Below are positions 46,969-60,900 of a DNA stretch of 64,000 bases, piece by piece; within the stretch, counting starts at the first letter, position 1; the number at the start of each line of letters is the position of its first letter. Under the pieces are notes generated by a model. It made no database searches and was not told the DNA's origin. It saw nothing but the letters and a program-made list of their open reading frames with translations. Source of the stretch: Anseranas semipalmata (Eukaryota > Chordata > Aves > Anseriformes > Anseranatidae); NCBI GenBank assembly GCA_013399115.1, contig VXAA01003991.1, positions 299,237 to 363,236 on the forward strand, written 5' to 3'. Made by a program: the position numbers and the translations under genes.

Positions 46969-49900
46969 GGCTCTGTGAAAGGCCCATTTAGAATGAAAAG
47001 GTACTGGACTGAGTTCAAGCCAAAACCAAATACCTTAATCTTTGAATGAACCTCTCAGGGTCCTGGGGTCCATGGGAAACTCAGCAGAGCTCAATAATTC
47101 CTAGGGTTTCTGGACTGCCGGAATTGCAGCTCCACATTTTGGGGCACAGCTTCTAAAGCATCTCATGTGCTCCATGACAAATAATTTTCCTTTTCCAGCT
47201 GCATAAAGATTCCTATTACAAATTATGCTCAAAAGGCGCTTCCTCCTGCTAGAGGATGGATAGGCAGCAAGCTGCTCGACTACTGCTTGGTTCCCAGCAG
47301 GCTTCCATAGTACAGGGTTTCACATGGCTGCTCAGGATTATTTCTTAGTGATTGGGTAATGCAATGTGAAAAAATTCCCTGGGGAGCAGAGGTGTCTGTG
47401 CCTGTTTGCTTCCCGGGTGAGTCCTCACCCTAGGATAAGAGGTAGGCAGGAGATAGGTGTCTGACTGACTCTGGAGGGAACCGAACGCGTGTTGGTACTT
47501 GCTGGTGGGAGGTACTTGTCCCTAACCTGTTATGCAAAAGGCAAGTGTCTAAGCTCTCAGTTCTGGAGCCCCTCTTTCCTCCTTTGTTTTTGTTCCTCCA
47601 ACTCCTACATTCCTGACTACAAGAAGGAAGAAAAAAGCTGCACTGGGCTGAGGACAGTCATCTTTCTGGGCAAGCACCTTAGCTGTTAGAATATAACAGG
47701 AAAATTGGCTGCTATGGCTACAGTATCATCAACTTCAATGGTTTTGGATCAGACATTTAATGCTTTACTACCTGTCAGCTTCAGAGCTACTACAATCTCT
47801 TGTCCCTTCAGTAATTATCTATCTTTGCTGCTTCAGTTCTTCTGCCATCTATTATGCCCTCCCCAGCATTCACACTGCATGCTTCTCACTAATCTCTCTA
47901 ATACTTGTTGTTGCATTCTCCGTTAGTTACAGCTATGAATTGCTAAACTGCAGCATATTTGAATAGCTCACTTGATATCTTATTGTTAAATACTTAAGTT
48001 GCAGCTCATCAGTTTAATTTTTATGCTGCTACAGCAGGATTGCTGAGTTTCCAATGGTAATAACAGTAGCATCCTTAGAGGATATTCAGAGATGGTTATT
48101 GCTAATGGTACTCAAACTTCATCAATCTCGCAATGAGGTGACTATATTTTTTTTAGAACTGCCAAAGTATCACATGAAACATCATTTCTCTTTTTAAAGT
48201 ACATCTCAGCAGAAATGGCTAAAAACTCTCAGTCTTATTCTGACTAAGCTGTTGAGGGATTTATAAAACCCTTGTGAATTAATTGCAGTGATCCCAGGGA
48301 AAGAGAAGAATGTGTTGCCCCCCTTTCACATTTTAACAGTAATTTTACTTCAGACTTCTATTTTACTTCTTTTTTCAACCATGCCTAATCATGTCAGGTA
48401 AAAAAAATTAGCAGAATGATCAGCAAGTGGGAGCATCTTCCAATAGTCTTTGAATATCCTTGGTTGCTCATTAAGAGAGTGATCATCTCCTCCCAGCTTA
48501 TTGCAGCCTCAGAAAAAAATGCATGTAGGGTGGAAAGAGTTTTCGATGGGTATTTTATTTTGCCTCAGGACTGCTCTCCTTCCTTGGTCTTTATCTTCAA
48601 GCCATCCAGCACAGGTTCCTTTGACATCTTAATGTAAAGCAAAAATCCTGTTTTCTGAGGTTGCTCACACACAGGCTGGGAGATCTTTGCTAAAGACTTT
48701 TAGAAATGAGCTACACAAGTATCTGGTGGACACAGCCATTATTTATCTCACCTCATTGCTGGAGGTTTTCTGAAGGTCTTTCTCCAGCCCCCGGCTCTAG
48801 AGAAGATGCTATACTGCTATCCCGCCATGGCAGCTTAGGACAAGACTGCTCTGTCTAGTCTTCCCTGACAACATCTAGATGTTAAGATATCAGAAATAGC
48901 AATACTCCAGTAACAGGATAAAAAAGGGCACTCCTACACTTCTTGTGACTATATGCAGCAGGGGAAACCAGAAAGAGAAACTAGGAACTTGGTGTCTCAG
49001 TTATACGGAGCTATGTACCAGCACCCATGAGTGACACAAAATGTTCCAGTTGCAGAAATATGATTGACATATTTCTACAGGGGCAATGCAGCATTCATAT
49101 TTGTGCGTGTGTATTTGTGTGTGGTAAACATTACCCTTAAAAAATAAAACACAAGGGCACATGTTAATGAAATGACATTACCATTCCTAAAAGTCCTGCC
49201 ACACTGAGCTGGGTCATCCAACTCGACAAGGACACTCTGGGATAACAAATTACTGCAGACCCCACACAGTTGGTACCAAGATGCATCACCAAATATATTT
49301 TTAGAAATTTGCTGTCAAGCACAAGTGTTTTGAAAAGTGTGAATTCAAATTTAATCAGTAATAACATCAGCTGAAACACTTTGTGAAGTGAAGGTACAGT
49401 GTATTTGCCCCCTGGCTTTTTTGTGAATGTACAATTAGCATAATGGTGAGCATTCTCACATTAATAGGAACCAATAATTTCTCAGTTGTTGTCTGCTTGC
49501 TCTGATAATCTACCAAGCTATTAGTCTATGTCAGTCTGATATAAAAGGCATTCTAGAACATGTGGATAAAAATATATCAAAAAGAGGTACTCAGACATAA
49601 TAATGAATTAGATTGATAGGGTGGTCGCTCATTTAACAGGCTAGTCTATAGCAGGTCCCCCATTAGTTTATCCAGCATATCATTCCATGGAATGGCCGTA
49701 GGAGATGTTAGCACTCAGATTTTTAAACAGTTCTCATTGCTGCCAAGGTCCTGCTGCTTCCCCTTCATGCTGACACTCCCCTCTCTTTCTCCCTCTGAAT
49801 ACCAATCATAGAGACAGAAGAAAATGATCTTTAGCCGTGTATATTGACAAGATGGAAGGGCATTTTGCTTAGAAGGTGCAAGATCTTGCATTTCATATGG

Positions 49901-50434
49901 CTCACAAGCCATTTTGGTGTGCATTCACTGTATGCAGCAGGCACAGGGTTAGAGGAGCTAGCAGTCCTTTGGGGGAAGGCACTAATCAGGCCTTCACAGT
50001 CCTGCTTAAATTTGATGATGGATTTTTTTTTTTGCTGTTGCTACCAGTAGACACACAGTGTAATTTCCCAACAGGGTACGTCAGGGACAGGATAACCAAG
50101 ACAGCATGTGTCTGTGTCTGGGTGTGTATGTGCACAAGGAGAGGACTCCAAACGCAGCCCTGCCAGGAGCCCACAGTGCCTCAAGGTCCTGCCCTTATGC
50201 CAGCAAGAGAGAAGAGCCCAGGCTGCCTTTGCAGTGCACACATGGCTCTAATGACAATGTGCCCTCAGCACTGCTGAGGCCCTTCAGGGTTAGCTGGTGC
50301 TCTGAGACAGCAGCCAGCTGTTCCTGGGGGTGGGGGCTGCCCCTTGCAGCAGGCGTTCATGGCCCAGAAGGTCTCAGGGCAAGAACTCTTCCTGCTCCTC
50401 TCGTCCCTGTTGTGCAGTAGGAGCCTGGACCAGG

Positions 50435-50530
50435 CTTTTGCCACTGACACACTGATGGTTCCAACATGGGGGTTGGAACTAGGTGATCTTACAGGTCCCC
50501 TCCAACACAAACCCTTCTATGATTTTATGA
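50435..50530 (+). mobile_element. CR1 LINE 3'-end fragment, sense
   Basis: GGGTTGGAACTAGGTGATCT, then CAGGTCCCCTCCAACACAAA and CCTTCTATGATTTTATGAT, the terminal part of a CR1 with a degenerate end repeat. The 5' edge is approximate. Confidence 0.88.
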
Positions 50531-51821
50531 TAAATAATGCAAAATAAGGACATACTGGAATATTTCTGTGTCTGTGCAGGGCTGCAACTGATATTTTTGG
50601 CCGAAATATTTCTAAATGCAGCATATTCTGTGTGAACCTTTTTAACCTATATGCTTGGGCCTTTCTTGTGCAATTCAGAGACCTGATGAGAGAAAGAGGA
50701 TACAGAGTCGCCACAGAGGCACGGGGATGGGTTCAGGCTTAGGAGCTCCTCTTTGTCCCCTGTAGCTTGGTAGAAGTTTTGCATGGGACTGCAGCAGATC
50801 TTTTTTTCTCTTCTCCTCTATGCCTGGTGTCCCAGCTCCCTTTTACTGTGTGGTTGGGGACTGAGGAGAGACAACCTAGCCCCACTTCTTTGCCATCGTC
50901 TGATGATTTCCCTGTCTGTGAATGGCAAGTGATGAATTGCACCACCATACCTTCTTCCTGAACATATTGCCATTCAGCATAGGTGTGTGTGCCCGTCCAC
51001 TACACTTTGCATTTGTGCTGCACCATATGTGTATGTTGTAATGATTTTTCTTGTTAACTGTGACAGGTGGCTTTTGTTCAAGCCTGTCACCTGCATTGCT
51101 CAGAACTCTCTCTCAAGCTCCCTTGGGGCTTCCATTCTGCATGCTCTGTCTCACAGAGAAAGTCCGGAAAGCTGAAGAAAAATCAGTTGAACATATTTTG
51201 ATTTAAGCAAGCCTGAAAACATATGATCCCAGCATTTCCTCATCAGAAATTTTGCAAATAGAAAAACTATGTGAGTGCTATAAACTGGTCCCATATCCAA
51301 AGTGGGACCTCTTTAGAAAGGTCAGGATTCCTCTTCAGAGCTCCAGAAATGACATACCAAAAGAATTGGACAGTTGAAACATATGGCTGGGTAAACCCAT
51401 GGATGGGTAGTCATCATTTAGGTAGCTAGTTCTTTATAGAAGTGCACATTTAGGTGTGCACACAATTTAAGAAATTTAAGCATTTAAGAAATGTGGAAAG
51501 CTGCTAGCAAAATAAACCAGCTTAGTTTTACTTGATGCCCTGTAAATACGGTAAGCAGCTTAATAATTCACAGGCTGTAGGTGGTTAAGAGTGGGCAAGT
51601 AGCCTTCATTCAGATACTTTCTGAGCATCCGACTTAGATACATTCTCTGAATACTATCCACGGTATTTCTGAGACTAAAATGCTCAGAGTGGGGAGGGTG
51701 AATTCCCCTGACAGACCCTTGACTGGAGATAACAGTGCTCTTAGCACAGTTCTCTGGCCTTGAAGGGTAGGCAGCAGTAGTAGAAGGCCATTATCCTTGG
51801 TAATGTTTTCCAGTTAAAAGG

Positions 51822-51822
51822 N
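51822..51822. other. Single assembly N
   Basis: Isolated N in TTAAAAGGNTCAGGATTCC. Unlike the N at 12169, its flanks are not duplicated. Confidence 0.95.
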
Positions 51823-54800
51823 TCAGGATTCCTGAGCTCTGCTCCAGATTCTAGAGTTTTTGTCCAGCCTCTTCCCAGCCTTACTCCATCCCATCCATGT
51901 CTTCTACATCTCCTCTTTTCTGTCAGATCCCAGTCTTCTGCCCCATGTCCCTCTTCTCCAGACTCATGGGTTGCCATTCCCTAAACCTCCCATCCTCACT
52001 CCTGTGCCCTTCCACTCAGTTCCCCCACTTCTAGGTGCTTTCCCTGCAAAAATCCTGTACTCCCTCCTTTTCTGAAGCTGTTAACTCAGGTTCAATGCAC
52101 AAACACTGGTGCTGGCAGATGTATGGCTTGGTCAGAGTGCTGGAGCATCTGCAGTGAAAACAGGCACCAGGCATCTTACAGAGATAAAACACAGCTCGAG
52201 TGGAATAGCGTTTCAGGGAAACAATAGAAAGGGACCTCCTCTTTCTCTGCCTTTCTTCAATGTGTTTCAAGCTGCTGCTTGAAAGCTTCCAAAGGAAACA
52301 GGTGTCAAAAGAATAGCTTGTTTACTTAATACTCTACCCAGAAATTTTCTAAGAAAACAGCCTAAAAATTCAACCTGAAGCAAATAATCCCAGTTGGCCA
52401 ATTTCTAGGAAAATGAAAAACTCCAGAATGAAAGGGCAGTATTAATTATAAATGTCATTACCTGTGTTGTCCCTAGAAAAGTTTAATATTGCTTTGATTT
52501 GGTTGGAATTTTTAAAATAAATAATAATTCAACTAATAATATTTCATTTTAGCAACCAGAGGAAATTGCTGGTATTTCTAAAGCTGTTCTCCAGTGGTCT
52601 AACTAACTGTTTGTTACATGCAGTTTGGTAATGCACACAGGCCCAAATAGCATGGGAATATTGTGTTTGACACTTTATAGGTGTTTTGCTGCAACCCAGT
52701 CACAGCCCCAAGACCCTAGAAATATCAAGCCAATTAGAAGACCAGAAACAGTGATCTTCTTCTGTCAGTAAGGGGTACCGAAGAGTGGCCAGTTGAAGCA
52801 TTTGCTCAAGGGCACACTAAAAGAGTTCTCTCAGAGCTAGTTACTGAGCTTGTATCTCCCAAGGCCTTACCCGTAAGAGCATCCTTCCATTTCTAGATGT
52901 CTAAAAAAAGGGGGATAACTGGCTCTACTGGGTAATTATCTGATAGAGTAAAAGAATTTGAAATGTGGCACCCTTCAAGGCTCTCTTCCTTTCCCATTTC
53001 TCATGCTGTAAATAAGAAGTCTCTTAGTGAGATCATTACTAAACACAGGACAGAATATCACCAATATGCTGATGAAGCAAGCTATATTTTTCTGGCCTTG
53101 TAGATGCAGGGCTTGCTGTATGGGAAATTTTGAAAGATACTGCTAACTGAATGAATCAGCAGATATTCATCCCCAAAACCTGAGGAGATCCATTGTCTTG
53201 GCAGAGGTCACCTACCTTGAGAGGATACTCAGAAGTCCCCAGCCTATCACCATGCTGCATATGCTAACAGAGCCTGTTTTATTATTTTTATTCAGTTGCA
53301 TTGTTCTAAGACCCCATCACAGGACTCTTGATAGGGCAGCTGACGTCATTGCAGCTGTACATCATCTCAATGTGATGGGCTATTGTGACACATTATGTCC
53401 AGCCAGCATTTTTTTTTTTTTTTTTGCATCAGCTGCTACTTATTATTTCTAAATCTTTCACCAGGCTTTACTTTGGCTATATTTAAGAACTACTTGCTGA
53501 GCTCTAAACTGGTGCGCCTCTGTGCTCATACACCACCCACTGTTAAAAGTTTCTACCATTGAATATGAAGTCAGCTGGAGAGCTTAATTCTGTTATGTCA
53601 GTCTTCCAGAATAAAATTCTTCTACATCACATCTGTTCCCATTTATCCATTCCTAGAGTTATGAATTTAGAGTGAAAATATGCCTCTACTTCTTGGTTTT
53701 AATACTACTATACAACACAAAATAGAAAGTATGATAAATACACTTTAGCAAATGTATGGCTTAGCATGTGTTTGTGTGGAACAGTATGTGTGCATAAGTG
53801 TATTTACAACATACATTATTATACAAATGTAATGAATATTAAATTGGACTATCCAATCTGTACAAAAGAAAATCTATAATTAGATTTCAGGATTTTAGTG
53901 TTATGCATCTTTATATTCCCATAATAATTTTATAACCACACTATGAAATACTCTGTAACATTTCTATTTGCTCATCTGTGTGCACAGTTACATTCCAAAT
54001 GTTGTTTAATTTTATACTCTCTTCTTCTATACAGATGTGACAGAATATGTAAATATTTTATTATAAAATGCACATACTGTGACTTGTGCCCCAGAGGGTA
54101 TCCCCTAATTTATAAGTACTTGATGAAGATGTGTAGATTTTACTTGATATTATTTATTTTTGATAGCATAGCAGGAAAGCTAGTGTGCAGGAAATAATCT
54201 TGATGGATTTGCTATGACAGATCTGGTGTTTTATAAAATTTTCTACCCCAAAGAAATCTGTTCTCCTGCAGTGATGGCTCATGGGAAACTCAGATCACTG
54301 CCATTAACAACCATGCATTGGTAACATTACTGTATGCAGATGTTGGAAACTCATTTTAGCTTAAGATTCATACAGTGAACATAAAGAAAGCACAGGGGTT
54401 TTGGATGGACTCAGAGTAGCTGCTGCGCATTACGTCCCTGCACAAAGACATCTGCGATATTTATATTCTTTCTTCCATTTTGCCAGCCTTCCTTCACAGC
54501 TGCTCTGTCACTGCCTTGCATTTTTCAGGGAATGAAACTCCTCTTGCCACCAACAGCACTCCAGGGCCCTTTGAGGAGAACCCCCTTCCCCCACACATGG
54601 CCTAAGAGTCTCACATCTGTCTGTCTGAAGTCTCTAATCCAAAGCCTTCACTGAAGGCAGGATCCTCACGCTAACAAGCTGGCAGTTTGGGTTGTGCTCT
54701 GTTTCCTGGCTCCAGCTAAAGCCTTCCCTGCCAGGCTAGAAAGGGCAACTCCTTGTTTTAAGCAATGCTCAAGTGGGTGGCTTGAGCTAACCTATGAGGC

Positions 54801-56527
54801 TCTGTATCAAAAAAAAAAAAAAAAAGAAAAAGAAAAAAAAAGAAAATGAAGGTAGCATCAGAATCCTCACAAACATAAAAGCACAGCCTTTCCCTGTCTA
54901 AAATATTCATTAAATATATTTGTAAAGTTCTTCACACAAACCACTCCTGCTGTCCATTACTTTCGTAATGTTGGAGGGGACATGACAGAAATCTTCACTC
55001 ACAGTGAAGTACAAGTCAGCCAGGCTGAAGATGTATGATGCATGTATGCACATGCATATGTGTTTCCCTCTGCAGCAAGCTAGCTCTCCTTTGCCTCTTT
55101 TTGCCAGCACCCAAATGAAATACAGTTTGACAGTGGCTGGTTAGAGCAAAAAATGAGCATATCAACAGATAACATTCGTTCCATAAATTAGACTAAAATA
55201 ATTCTTAACTTGCAGCCTGCAAGTAAAACTAGAGAGAAAAATAAATGCTATTAACTTTCTTTTAAATCATAGTCACAGGAAAAAAAAAAAAAAAGGATTC
55301 TAGATTATTTGGTGGATTTTGGCTTATCATTTTTAAAGCAATTTTAAACACCTCTTCCAGCCAGTAATATATGTTCGTTCTGGAAGACATATAGCTTCCT
55401 CTGTTCTTCATGCTCCAATGAAATGGAATTCTTTGGGAGGTCAATAATGCTTTTCTAATGCTCTTTATAGCCATCAAACCAGATCCCTGGACTTTTTTTC
55501 GTGGTCCCTTTATGCTATTTAAAAAGCAGATAAAACAAGACAAGTGAGATTTTCCTGATTTAAGAAAATTGCTGATTGCCAAACACCATCTGGGATGGCT
55601 CTGTGACACCCCTCAGGAGGAAAGAGGACTGCAGATACCAGTCCATAGCACGCTTCTGTGAGCATCCCTGAACCAAAAAGCAGTGCTTAGAAGCTTTAGA
55701 ATCAAAGTAGTTAAAAGGCAACTTGCTTTTACTCCATCCTTGTGTCTTCTCTGGCCTAATTAGCAAAGAACAGCTACAGTCAAAAATATGGCCCACTGTA
55801 CTGATCATTCACCCACCACTCAAGTGAAGACATTTCTGGTATGGGGAATGACAGCACTCTCAATAGGAAGGTATCCTGTCTTGTAAAAAGCATCCTGCAA
55901 TCTATTAATGGGCACAGCTAACAAGTACCTTCTGATTATACTTCATTTGACAGAGAAATCCTGGTAATGATGGCATGTGTTTAAAAAAGGGTTTTCACTG
56001 ACAATTTTAAGGGAAGAATATACTAGCTCATGCAGCAGGCTGAGGTTTCCACCTAAGCAGAAATACTGCTGATGCTATTTAGGTAGAAAAAAGCACAGCT
56101 TAATATAACAAGAGCACAAGCAGCATTTACCAATGCTCTCAGAAGCTTTGTGTGGTCCAGGACATCTGTGATTCATAAGACCAGTGACAGAAGAGCTGGC
56201 ATCCCTGACTGCCTCTTCTCTTCAATGACCTTCTGACATTACCAGTGACTTTATACCGTGTCCTCATTACAGATGCTGGCAAATTGGAACAATGCTATAG
56301 AAGGCAAGAATTTCAGCCTGTAAAACAAATACAGAAAATTATGCAAGTATAGAAAATTAAGCTACATATAAAAGGCATAACAGTCCCTCATAATGGCAAA
56401 ACATGAAAATGCACTAAAAATAACATTCCAGCTGCTAAGATGCAGCTAGTAGATCTGTAGTAGTAGTAATTGTAAACCTTCAGAAGCTATCAATTTACCG
56501 TGGGATAAAAAAGCAGAAGAGTGAGGA

Positions 56528-56563
56528 AGAAAAAAAAAGAGAGAGAGAGAAAAAAAAAAAAAG
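56528..56563 (+). repeat. A/GA-rich low-complexity tract
   Basis: A run, (GA)n, A run, all purine on the + strand. Confidence 0.9.
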
Positions 56564-57509
56564 AATAGAAAGGAGGACCCCAAACTAAAACAAAATATAA
56601 GATTTGACAACTAAGGGCCTAATCCAAATTCATTGCAGTGATTGGGAATAATCTCCGACTTTAACACATTCTGGATCTGTGCATAACTTAGAACAAAGAT
56701 GACATGAAAGGGAAAATGTGTATGAAACATTTCATAGAGTTTTAAATAACTCTTCTCCCCAAGGCAGTGTATTTACTTATAAAGAAGAAAGCAAACAAAA
56801 TATACAGTGGGCTAGTATTGAGGAAAAAGATGAACTGTAGAAGAGGATTTGTATGAGCAGAGCAAAGCATAAAATCTTGTGCTTAACCTGAATCTATAAA
56901 TATTCCCAAAGAATACTGCATGATGATTTTGATGATGAAAAGTAAATATATTCTTACACATTTTGTTAGACCATGGTCAAAGTGCTCAATGGCTTTCGGG
57001 ATAAAGCCAAGAAGAAGTTAATGATACCCAAGGGGATTGTTAAAACATACAAAATAAATGCAAACGTAGTCTGAAAGTAGGGCTATTTTGGTAGGAGAGA
57101 GGCAAGCAAAACTCATGATTCCCAGATACTTGTATTTATTATTTGTCCTTATTGAAAGCAGAAGGTCTGATAGAAAATAAGTAATAAAAAAAATGCTATC
57201 GGAGTACAGAAGTAAGGAAAACAGTAGCATCTAGCCAAATAGCCCAGGTTAAAGGCACCCCTGAGTACACACCAAAAATACTAAGCCCTTGAAAATTATT
57301 TCTGAAGTTATATAGCATAGCAAGTATAGCCTCAAACATCAATAAAGGAAAGAAGAGTGGTTTATTAAACAAGGAGTCTAATTTCAAGCATATTCTGTTA
57401 TGCGAAAGAACAGAACAAGTGCTGAAGGGAAAAAGAAAATAAAGAAAACAACAAAAAAAAAAACACCACAAAACACTTCACTAAACATTCAAAGGATAAT
57501 GGAACAATA

Positions 57510-57905
57510 AGCAATAAGCAGCATGGGTTCATAAGGAACATGTCGTGCCAAGGAAACGTGATTGCTTATCTGATAGAACTGCAGAAATCCTGGATGAAAG
57601 ATACACAGCATGATTTTAATAAAGGATTTAATACAGTGTCTCACTAAATCTCCCAAAATGAATTCAAATTGCTTTGGACATAAGCACTGTCATGTAAATG
57701 GAAGACAGGTTGAAGGATCACAAACACGGGCTGATGAGAAATGGCGGTGGGTTGCACCAAGTTGCGGGGAGGTGTGCAGTGGGTTTCCTGCAAGGTATGA
57801 AGTTGCTTCTTGTTTTAATAACTTCATTAATAAGCTGGAAGGAAAGGTAAATAACACGTAAGTGAGCTCTGCAGATGAAATTACAGTTGGAGCAACTCTA
57901 AACTG
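57510..57905 (+). mobile_element. Ancient, highly diverged CR1-like LINE relic (sense)
   Basis: Order and wording follow the CR1 RT region despite heavy decay: GGAACATGTCGTGCCAAGG (57.54 kb), then HDFNKGFNTVSH near 57.61 kb (compare DFSKAFDTVPH-type RT motifs), then AATAACTTCATTAATAAGCTGG near 57.82 kb and a TCTGCAGATGAAATTACAG segment near 57.87 kb, the degenerate counterpart of the F-A-D-D catalytic core. It appears far older than the other CR1 copies. Boundaries are approximate. Confidence 0.65.
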
Positions 57906-57943
57906 GCCAGAAAACCAGGCAGAAAATAACAAAGGTCTCACTT

Positions 57944-57958
57944 AAAAAAAAAAAAAAN
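57944..57958 (+). other. Poly-A run ending in an assembly N
   Basis: Fourteen A then N at 57958, with another A16 about 17 bases further on; a homopolymer-associated gap. Confidence 0.9.
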
Positions 57959-60900
57959 AGTCATTTCCCCTGAAAAAAAAAAAAAAAAGGAAAGAAAGAA
58001 AAGTAAAAAAGACACCATCAAGCTACTGCATTAGTGAAAGGATAGCCCACAGCAGAAAAAACAACTACTTTGTACAGGCAAAGCAGTGACCTGGACTTAC
58101 CTTTAGAATGAAGGGCAGCATACATATGAGGGTTTGGAGTGCACTTCATTAGACACAAAAGCTGATGTATGTTTGGGCTGCATATTTAGTAGTTTCATGT
58201 GAAACAGGAAGGGAGAAAACCCTCAGTGCATGGAGCAAACATAAGGTTTTAAGTGTTTACAATCAAATACATTTTAGCATTCCTAATTAGAGGAAAAGCC
58301 CAAGGGCCACAAAGGAGGAAGATAAGAAGGAGACCTCAGCACTGGAAGATAACAACAGACCAGCTGTCTCCTCCATGCTTACCAGGGTGAGGCTGCCTCT
58401 ACACTATCTCTGTAAGCTCTCCTGCTCCATGTTATTCTTTAGGATGTCCTTCTTTTCCTCATATTCTCTCCAGATAATTATTTCTACATCACTGATGACT
58501 AATTTTTTTTTTTTTTTTTCTGAGAGCCTTCTTGACTGCTTGTCCCTCTTCCCCTCATTTTCTTCATTTCTCGTTATAACTGCACTGGCTGTTTAATTGA
58601 GATGTCATTCATCTGCCTCTGCTGCCCTAAGACATATACACTCCTTCACCCCACCACCAACTAACACTCACACACTGCTGATCATGCCTCCTTTTCTCTT
58701 ACTCAATCCTGCATTCACACTGTACAGTTCTTTACCCATTCTCTCTCTCTCTTCTTATTCACTTGCTAACACAGTTACTGCTACATTGGAACCAACAGAA
58801 GAACAGTCTCAATGTGAAATGCACTGAAGACAAGAAAAAAATTGAGAACCAAATGAAGAAAATGATTCCACACACTTGATAACAAAGTGCCATCTCTTCT
58901 TTACCACACATAGCAAATGCAAGAGGTAACCACTGCTGTCACTGTCTGGGCTGGAATGCAGGTGGTGGTGGAAGAAATTCTGGGCGAATTGGGCCATCCC
59001 AAGGGCAGCAGTGCTTCCAAAACCTTTTGGACCCATGAACTACTGCCCCTCCTTGGAGTTTCTCAGTACAGTTTGACTGGAAATGGTGGAGCTTTCATTC
59101 TTCCATTGGGTTTCCCAGACCAGCTCTGAAATGTTTGTCATGGCCCCACATCTCTTTCTTAATTTATGGAGCACAGCTTAGAAGTCCACACAGTTCATGA
59201 AGTTTAATTTCCTTTGGACTTCAGATTTGTATTAAATAATAAACTAATGCAAGTAGAGACTAACCAGAGCAGTGTTCCTGATGATTATCACAAGGGCAGA
59301 GTGACTTGAAGCCCGGAATACCAGGTTGTGGGTTTTAGGGTTTATGGTTCCAATCCAAATGAGTTGAAATATTCAGACTTGGAGACCAAGAAAGTGAGGA
59401 GCACCATGGCCATTTTTCTGCATGAGTAAAAAGACTGTAAAGAATAGGAAAACACATTTTGTATAAAGCAACTAGCAAAACAAACAAACAAATCTATGAA
59501 TTCTCTGAAATGCAATAATCAAAAGAATTTCACCATGGTGGATATTGTAAAATATCAGTTATATTGAAAGCTGACACCAGCTACTATTTAAAAAGTAAAA
59601 GTTAAGGTTCAACCTGTACTGATACATGCCCCTCTACATCTCTTGTTGATTGCAGAGTGAAAATCTTGAATAAACTCTAAAAAAGGAAAAGTTTTGTTCT
59701 TCTCCCAGATTTGAATTTCATAGCCAGGCAAAGAAAAAAATGTCTTCACATCTCACCTCTAGTATTGTAGATTATTGAGATCGTTTATCTGTTTGAATAC
59801 TTTCTGCACAGAAACTTGTGAAGATGATCACAAGTAAAAGGGATGATGCTAAACAGGAGAGCCTGAAATGGAATGATTTGATGTGGATGGACATGACTCA
59901 TGGTTTCACCCTCATGGTCTATCAAGCATATTAACTAATAATAGATATTGTTTCCCCCAACTTCATATTAAATAAATATAACCCATTCCCCAAGTAATTC
60001 ACCTTTAAAAAAGTATTGACTTCTGTCTCCAACGATCAATGTTGTTAGATATTCTATATATTGTTCTGCCTTTTGAATAAAATAGGACAGAAAAGCAATA
60101 ATGCAAGTATAAATCACATTTTAGTTTTCCATGTAATATAGATCACTTGTCTTTTTATTGCTAATAATAACAGAAGGGTTGCTGGTCTCAAAACAAAAAT
60201 AAACTTAAAAGCAAACTTATTTGGACTATGCGATACACGCATCTGATGTTTACCTTTTAAAAGAGAACTCAAACTTCTGAGGAAGAGAAAGGTTAAAAGG
60301 AAGAGTATTGTAATTTAAAATGTGAAACTAGACAGGAATAGCAATCTATACTCAAGAGCCATCATAAGTTTTCCTAATGGACCTCAGTAAATGCAGAATC
60401 ACAGCAGTAATTACAAGAAATTCCCAATATTATCATTAAACTTTAAATTCCTTTTTGAATTTCAACTTCAAACTTTTCAACATTTATTTACTATCACTGA
60501 GCCTGGTTCGGCCATATAAGCAACTGAGTTCAAAAACAAAAGCCTTCCATTGATTAGGGGATGTTGGACTGTCTGAAATAAAAGTCCCAATGATACTGGA
60601 ACACAAAAATAATTTCTCTCTGAATTCTGATTTTTCTGACAAGGTGATACACATCAAAACCCAGTGAGATGTAAGAGGACAATGTCAATAAATCAGTTTA
60701 TCAAAAGCAAGGAAAAAAAGTTGTCCTACTACATTTGCCTAAATTAGGAAGGAGACTGTAGTGTAAGGTGTCTGAGCATACTGTAGTTTAAAACCAAAGA
60801 ACAAAAATTATTTTTGGTAATTTGCTCTTTTCCTTCTTCATCAATGAACTGTTGAATATGAACCCTGAGGAGGGCTAAAAAGGGCAACACTAATCCCTTC

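Larger units (their letters stand above)
39421..50420 (+). other. Intergenic, no gene recognised
   Basis: Long AT-rich stretch with a (TA)n run at 42168-42185, an N after an A run at 45228, A-rich sequence near 46.37 kb and a TTTTTA repeat at 46.9 kb. The 103-codon frame at 45861-46172 has a hydrophobic stretch but no recognised family. Slightly higher GC near 50.1-50.4 kb. Confidence 0.65.
50531..57500 (+). other. Intergenic, no gene recognised
   Basis: AT-rich, with an N at 51822, a T17-18 run near 53.41 kb, A-rich tracts at 54.81-54.85 and 55.28 kb, and an A/GA-rich tract at 56.53-56.56 kb. Open frames up to ~115 codons, none recognised. Confidence 0.65.

Noticed and set aside
49876..50277. 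133-codon + strand frame in slightly GC-richer intergenic DNA
   Set aside because: Low-complexity, cysteine-rich translation with competing frames on both strands and no family resemblance.
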